Under the pieces are notes generated by a model. The model saw only the letters and a program-made list of their open reading frames with translations. It had not been told where the DNA came from and searched no databases. This document shows, piece after piece, positions 59,683 through 61,686 of a stretch of 61,686 nt of DNA. Each line of letters opens with the position of its first letter. The first letter of the stretch is position 1. The translations under genes were made by a program, and so were the position numbers. Origin of the DNA: Deltaproteobacteria bacterium (GTDB lineage: Bacteria > Myxococcota_A > Polyangia > Polyangiales > JADJMO01); the NCBI GenBank assembly GCA_025363655.1, contig JANYDK010000095.1, forward strand, positions 1 to 61,686, written 5' to 3'.

Positions 59683-60960
59683 CTATTGCCCCACCCCTTC
59701 CTCGTCGCCTCGTTGCGAGTTTTCGGCCTGAATCTCGGTGGTCAAGCGCCGGTCGGCCTCGCTTGGCACGGTCGTTCCCTCATCGGCGTGCACAGCCGGG
59801 GCACATAGTTGGCGCACCGGAATCGGCGAGGAAAGCCGCGCTTCGATAAGCCTGCCGACCCCGCCTGCATCGATCTGGCCGTAGACGCGCTCCAGCATCT
59901 TGGTGTCGACGTGGCCGAGCACTTTGGAGATCAGGTAGGTGTCCACGCCGCGCTGGAGCAGCCACGAAGCGAACGTGCGGCGCAGGTCGTTCGCGGATAG
60001 TCCTCCTAGGACGTGTGCGCCGGGAAACTTTTGACGCCACCTCGCAAGCCCGGGCTTTCGCACGGCGACCGGAATCTCTGACCCGTTCGCGTCGACCCAT
60101 CGAGCGATGCCGGTACGCAGACACGCGGCCTTCATGTCGCGATGCATGGCACCCTTGCCCCAAACCTGGAGCAGAAGCCCTGACTTCGGAGCGCCGTCGA
60201 GAGCGCGTCGAACGTAGGCCAGCGTCAGGCTGGTGATGGGAACGAAGCGCTTGGAGCGCGCGGTCTTGGTGCCGCGGATGTGGATCCGCATGGAGTCGAG
60301 GTCGATGTCCTCCACCATCGCGCTCCCGGCTTCGCTATACCTGCACCCGGTCGCGATGCAGAACGCGACGAACCGCGCGCGCTCCGCGGGAAACGCGTCG
60401 ACGAATCGCGGCGCGTCGTCCTCCTCGAGGAACCCGGTACGCGGCACGTACTTCGCGGAGAAGTGGCGCGGCATCACCTCGGCCGGCGTGCGCACGAACT
60501 CCCCGCGATGCTTGGCGAGCGCGAGCGCGCCGGTGAGCGCGATGAGGTCCTTCGAGATGCTGTTGCTATGCGCGCCCTCGCTCTTACGCAACTCGACGTA
60601 GAGAGCGACCGTTCGCGCGTCGATCCAGAACAGCGGAGGGTCTGACACGCCGCGGTCAGCGAAGACGAGCGCGAATCCGCGCGTAAGGTGGCGTGAGCGC
60701 TCCAGGTAGAACTGGCGCGTGGCCGGCGATAGATCGCGATCGTCGCATTCCGCTAGGAACCGATCGCAGGCCTCGGAGAGTTTGGTTTCGTGCGCGGCAC
60801 GATAGGTTGGGTCGACCTGCCGGCGTTCGAGGTCCGCGGCGGCGAGCTCCGCTGCTTTGCGGTCCGTGCAATGCGTGGAGACGCGGAGGGCTCGCCCGCC
60901 CTGGAGGTTTGGGATTCGCGCCCACCAGATAGCCCCGCGCTTGTAGATCTTCGGTGACAC
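59683..60960 (-). CDS. Tyrosine-recombinase integrase
   Basis: A 425-aa phage/ICE-type integrase, started at a GTG (60960) preceded by GGAGGAACT. The N-terminal ~60 residues are an AP2-like arm-binding domain (IYKRGAIWWARIPN), followed by a SAM-like core-binding domain (~60-165) and the catalytic domain: R207 in IATGCRYSEAG, K232 in the beta-hairpin, R327 in SANDLRRTF, H350 in ISKVLGHVD and nucleophile Y360 in ERVYGQ. The first His of HxxR is replaced by Asn (N324). A ~65-residue acidic tail follows the tyrosine. It lies beside the tRNA-His fragment, its presumed target. Confidence 0.92.
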   Translation of the reverse strand: MSPKIYKRGAIWWARIPNLQGGRALRVSTHCTDRKAAELAAADLERRQVDPTYRAAHETKLSEACDRFLAECDDRDLSPATRQFYLERSRHLTRGFALVFADRGVSDPPLFWIDARTVALYVELRKSEGAHSNSISKDLIALTGALALAKHRGEFVRTPAEVMPRHFSAKYVPRTGFLEEDDAPRFVDAFPAERARFVAFCIATGCRYSEAGSAMVEDIDLDSMRIHIRGTKTARSKRFVPITSLTLAYVRRALDGAPKSGLLLQVWGKGAMHRDMKAACLRTGIARWVDANGSEIPVAVRKPGLARWRQKFPGAHVLGGLSANDLRRTFASWLLQRGVDTYLISKVLGHVDTKMLERVYGQIDAGGVGRLIEARLSSPIPVRQLCAPAVHADEGTTVPSEADRRLTTEIQAENSQRGDEEGVGQ

Positions 60961-61124
60961 AGTTCCTCCACCCAAGCGTTGAATCGCGACCGCTTTACTC
61001 GTAGATGTTTACCGACCCGAAACGCGCCCATGCGGTGCATGTGCTCGCGCGCTGTCGAGATAGGGAGGCCCATCGTCGTGGCGACGTCCTCGGGGCTCAT
61101 GAAGTCCAATTCCGCCCCGCTCAC
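60753..61124 (-). CDS. Excisionase-like helix-turn-helix protein
   Basis: It starts at a GTG (61124). The first ~60 residues (DFMSPEDVATTMGLPISTAR, MGAFRVGKHLRVKRSRFNAW) are a MerR/excisionase-type HTH: sequence reader, wing with VGKHLRVKR, then FNAWVEEL. Such proteins direct excision or regulate the integrase. The frame does not stop before the integrase start but continues 208 nt into it in another frame; those last ~65 residues (Ser/Arg/Pro-rich) look like an unselected overlap. The functional domain is therefore only the N-terminal half. Confidence 0.65.
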   Translation of the reverse strand: MSGAELDFMSPEDVATTMGLPISTAREHMHRMGAFRVGKHLRVKRSRFNAWVEELCHRRSTSAGLSGGRESQTSRAGEPSASPRIARTAKQRSSPPRTSNAGRSTQPIVPRTKPNSPRPAIGS

Positions 61125-61175
61125 GTGGCCCTCTTCGCTGCGGCCTTCTCGGCCATCGCGGCGTGGCGGTGAGTC

Positions 61176-61628
61176 CTACTGCGCGCGTTCTCGTACATGA
61201 CTGGTCACCTCGGTAGAGGCGAGGCCAGCCCGCAGTAGATCGATTTGGTAGGCACGCAGCATGCGCGCCTCCACGTGAAAGAGACCCTGTGCTCCGCGAC
61301 ATGGCGGAGGAGGGACGAGTGCAGAGACGTTTCGGAGGACCCACGCGTACGCGTCGGCGGGGCACGCGACGCACGCGGCTTCTTCGTCGTCCTCGGTCAT
61401 GGGCCGCACGTCGACGAGCTCGGCGACGGCGATGAGGACGCCGCGCGGCGCGTCGGCGAATCCGTGGAGTGCGATGCCATCGCGATCACGCGCGAGTCCC
61501 GAGACGATCGCGAGCGGCCCACGATAGTGCGTGAGCCACGTGCGCACCTCGATGGTCTTGCGGCCTTCCGCGATCATGGAGGCCCACGGCTGCCGCACGG
61601 AGAGGGCGCGGATGGTCTTCTCGCTCAC
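61176..61628 (-). CDS. ASCH-domain protein
   Basis: A 150-aa protein from a GTG at 61628 (VSEKTIRALSVRQPWASMIA), with the ASCH hallmarks: LSVRQPWASMIAEGRKTIEV with the G-x-K-x-x-E motif and RGVLIAVAELVDVRPM. The ASCH fold is related to PUA and binds RNA or nucleotides; phage and mobile elements often carry one, with some members acting as RNA-modification readers or nucleases. Two Cys (CVACPADA) follow. It is cargo of the element and is translationally coupled to the gene upstream (GTGA). Confidence 0.82.
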   Translation of the reverse strand: MSEKTIRALSVRQPWASMIAEGRKTIEVRTWLTHYRGPLAIVSGLARDRDGIALHGFADAPRGVLIAVAELVDVRPMTEDDEEAACVACPADAYAWVLRNVSALVPPPPCRGAQGLFHVEARMLRAYQIDLLRAGLASTEVTSHVRERAQ

Positions 61629-61686
61629 GGTGCCACCGCGCGAAGTGTCGGTCGCGCGAGCGCGAGGACGTCGGAGATGGGGTGCG
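61625..61686 (-). CDS. C-terminal end of an unknown element gene (cut by window edge)
   Basis: A frame on the minus strand reads HPISDVLALARPTLRAVAP and stops with TGA at 61627-61625, overlapping the ASCH start as GTGA. The overlap style and the helical look suggest a real gene end; too little is visible to say more. Confidence 0.4.
   Translation of the reverse strand, partial: HPISDVLALARPTLRAVAP

Noticed and set aside
59627-59700. A complete tRNA-His gene
   Set aside because: The 5' acceptor strand and D-arm are absent and the anticodon stem is mismatched; only the 3' half is present.

Overview
The window is GC-rich bacterial chromosomal DNA, read here as Myxococcota, probably a Polyangiales-type myxobacterium. 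This is inference from gene content: secreted proteins with Asp/Thr/Gly linkers and a Cys-Gly / hydrophobic / poly-Arg tail (MYXO-CTERM style), several large Cys-rich lipoproteins, a DUF1592-DUF1552 pair, a PilZ-like protein with a long disordered tail, and many small conserved hypotheticals. No rRNA, no complete tRNA and no CRISPR array were found.

Layout. 1-878: the right end of an IS3-family insertion sequence abuts a beheaded polymorphic-toxin tip, followed by its intact HEAT-like immunity gene. 1000-4007: a Cys-rich lipoprotein, a convergent glucose/sorbosone-dehydrogenase-like MYXO-CTERM protein, and an unlisted 56-aa gene with its own promoter. 4111-9019: a DUF4350-MoxR-DUF58 operon coupled to rsmA. 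9079-13328: PilZ-like protein, tail-anchored zincin, a conserved basic protein and a parvulin. 13411-17949: folP-cdaA-cdaR (c-di-AMP synthesis) followed by a 4-hydroxybutyryl-CoA dehydratase. 18016-20721: small TerB-like, aminotransferase, DUF4234 and DUF2752 genes. 20786-23706: an overlapping DUF262 + HipA-kinase pair that looks like an accessory defence or toxin module. 23772-39991: metabolic and envelope genes (quinone reductase, DUF5924/DUF2914, DUF1592/DUF1552, pfkA, class I methyltransferase, DPBB/expansin-like lipoprotein, malic enzyme, LysE, sulfatase). 40137-46157: two Cys-rich surface lipoproteins, one 1636 aa long with a kelch propeller. 46274-49232: a three-gene lipid operon (MYXO-CTERM protein, desaturase-methyltransferase fusion, phosphatidylserine decarboxylase).

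49426-59534 is the most distinctive region. It is a 10-kb, one-direction operon of seven genes encoding a small T6SS-associated protein, three unrelated-looking zinc metallopeptidases (1201, 480 and 807 aa, each with HExxH and a downstream Met), two proteins of unknown function, and a DUF4123 adaptor. No VgrG, Hcp, PAAR or sheath gene is present, so it reads as a detached effector/adaptor island for a type VI secretion (or related contractile) machine encoded elsewhere.

59627-61686 is the edge of an integrated element. A 3' fragment of tRNA-His lies next to a tyrosine integrase, an excisionase-like HTH gene, an ASCH-domain gene and the end of a further gene, all on the minus strand. The element continues beyond the right edge, where an intact tRNA-His gene is predicted.
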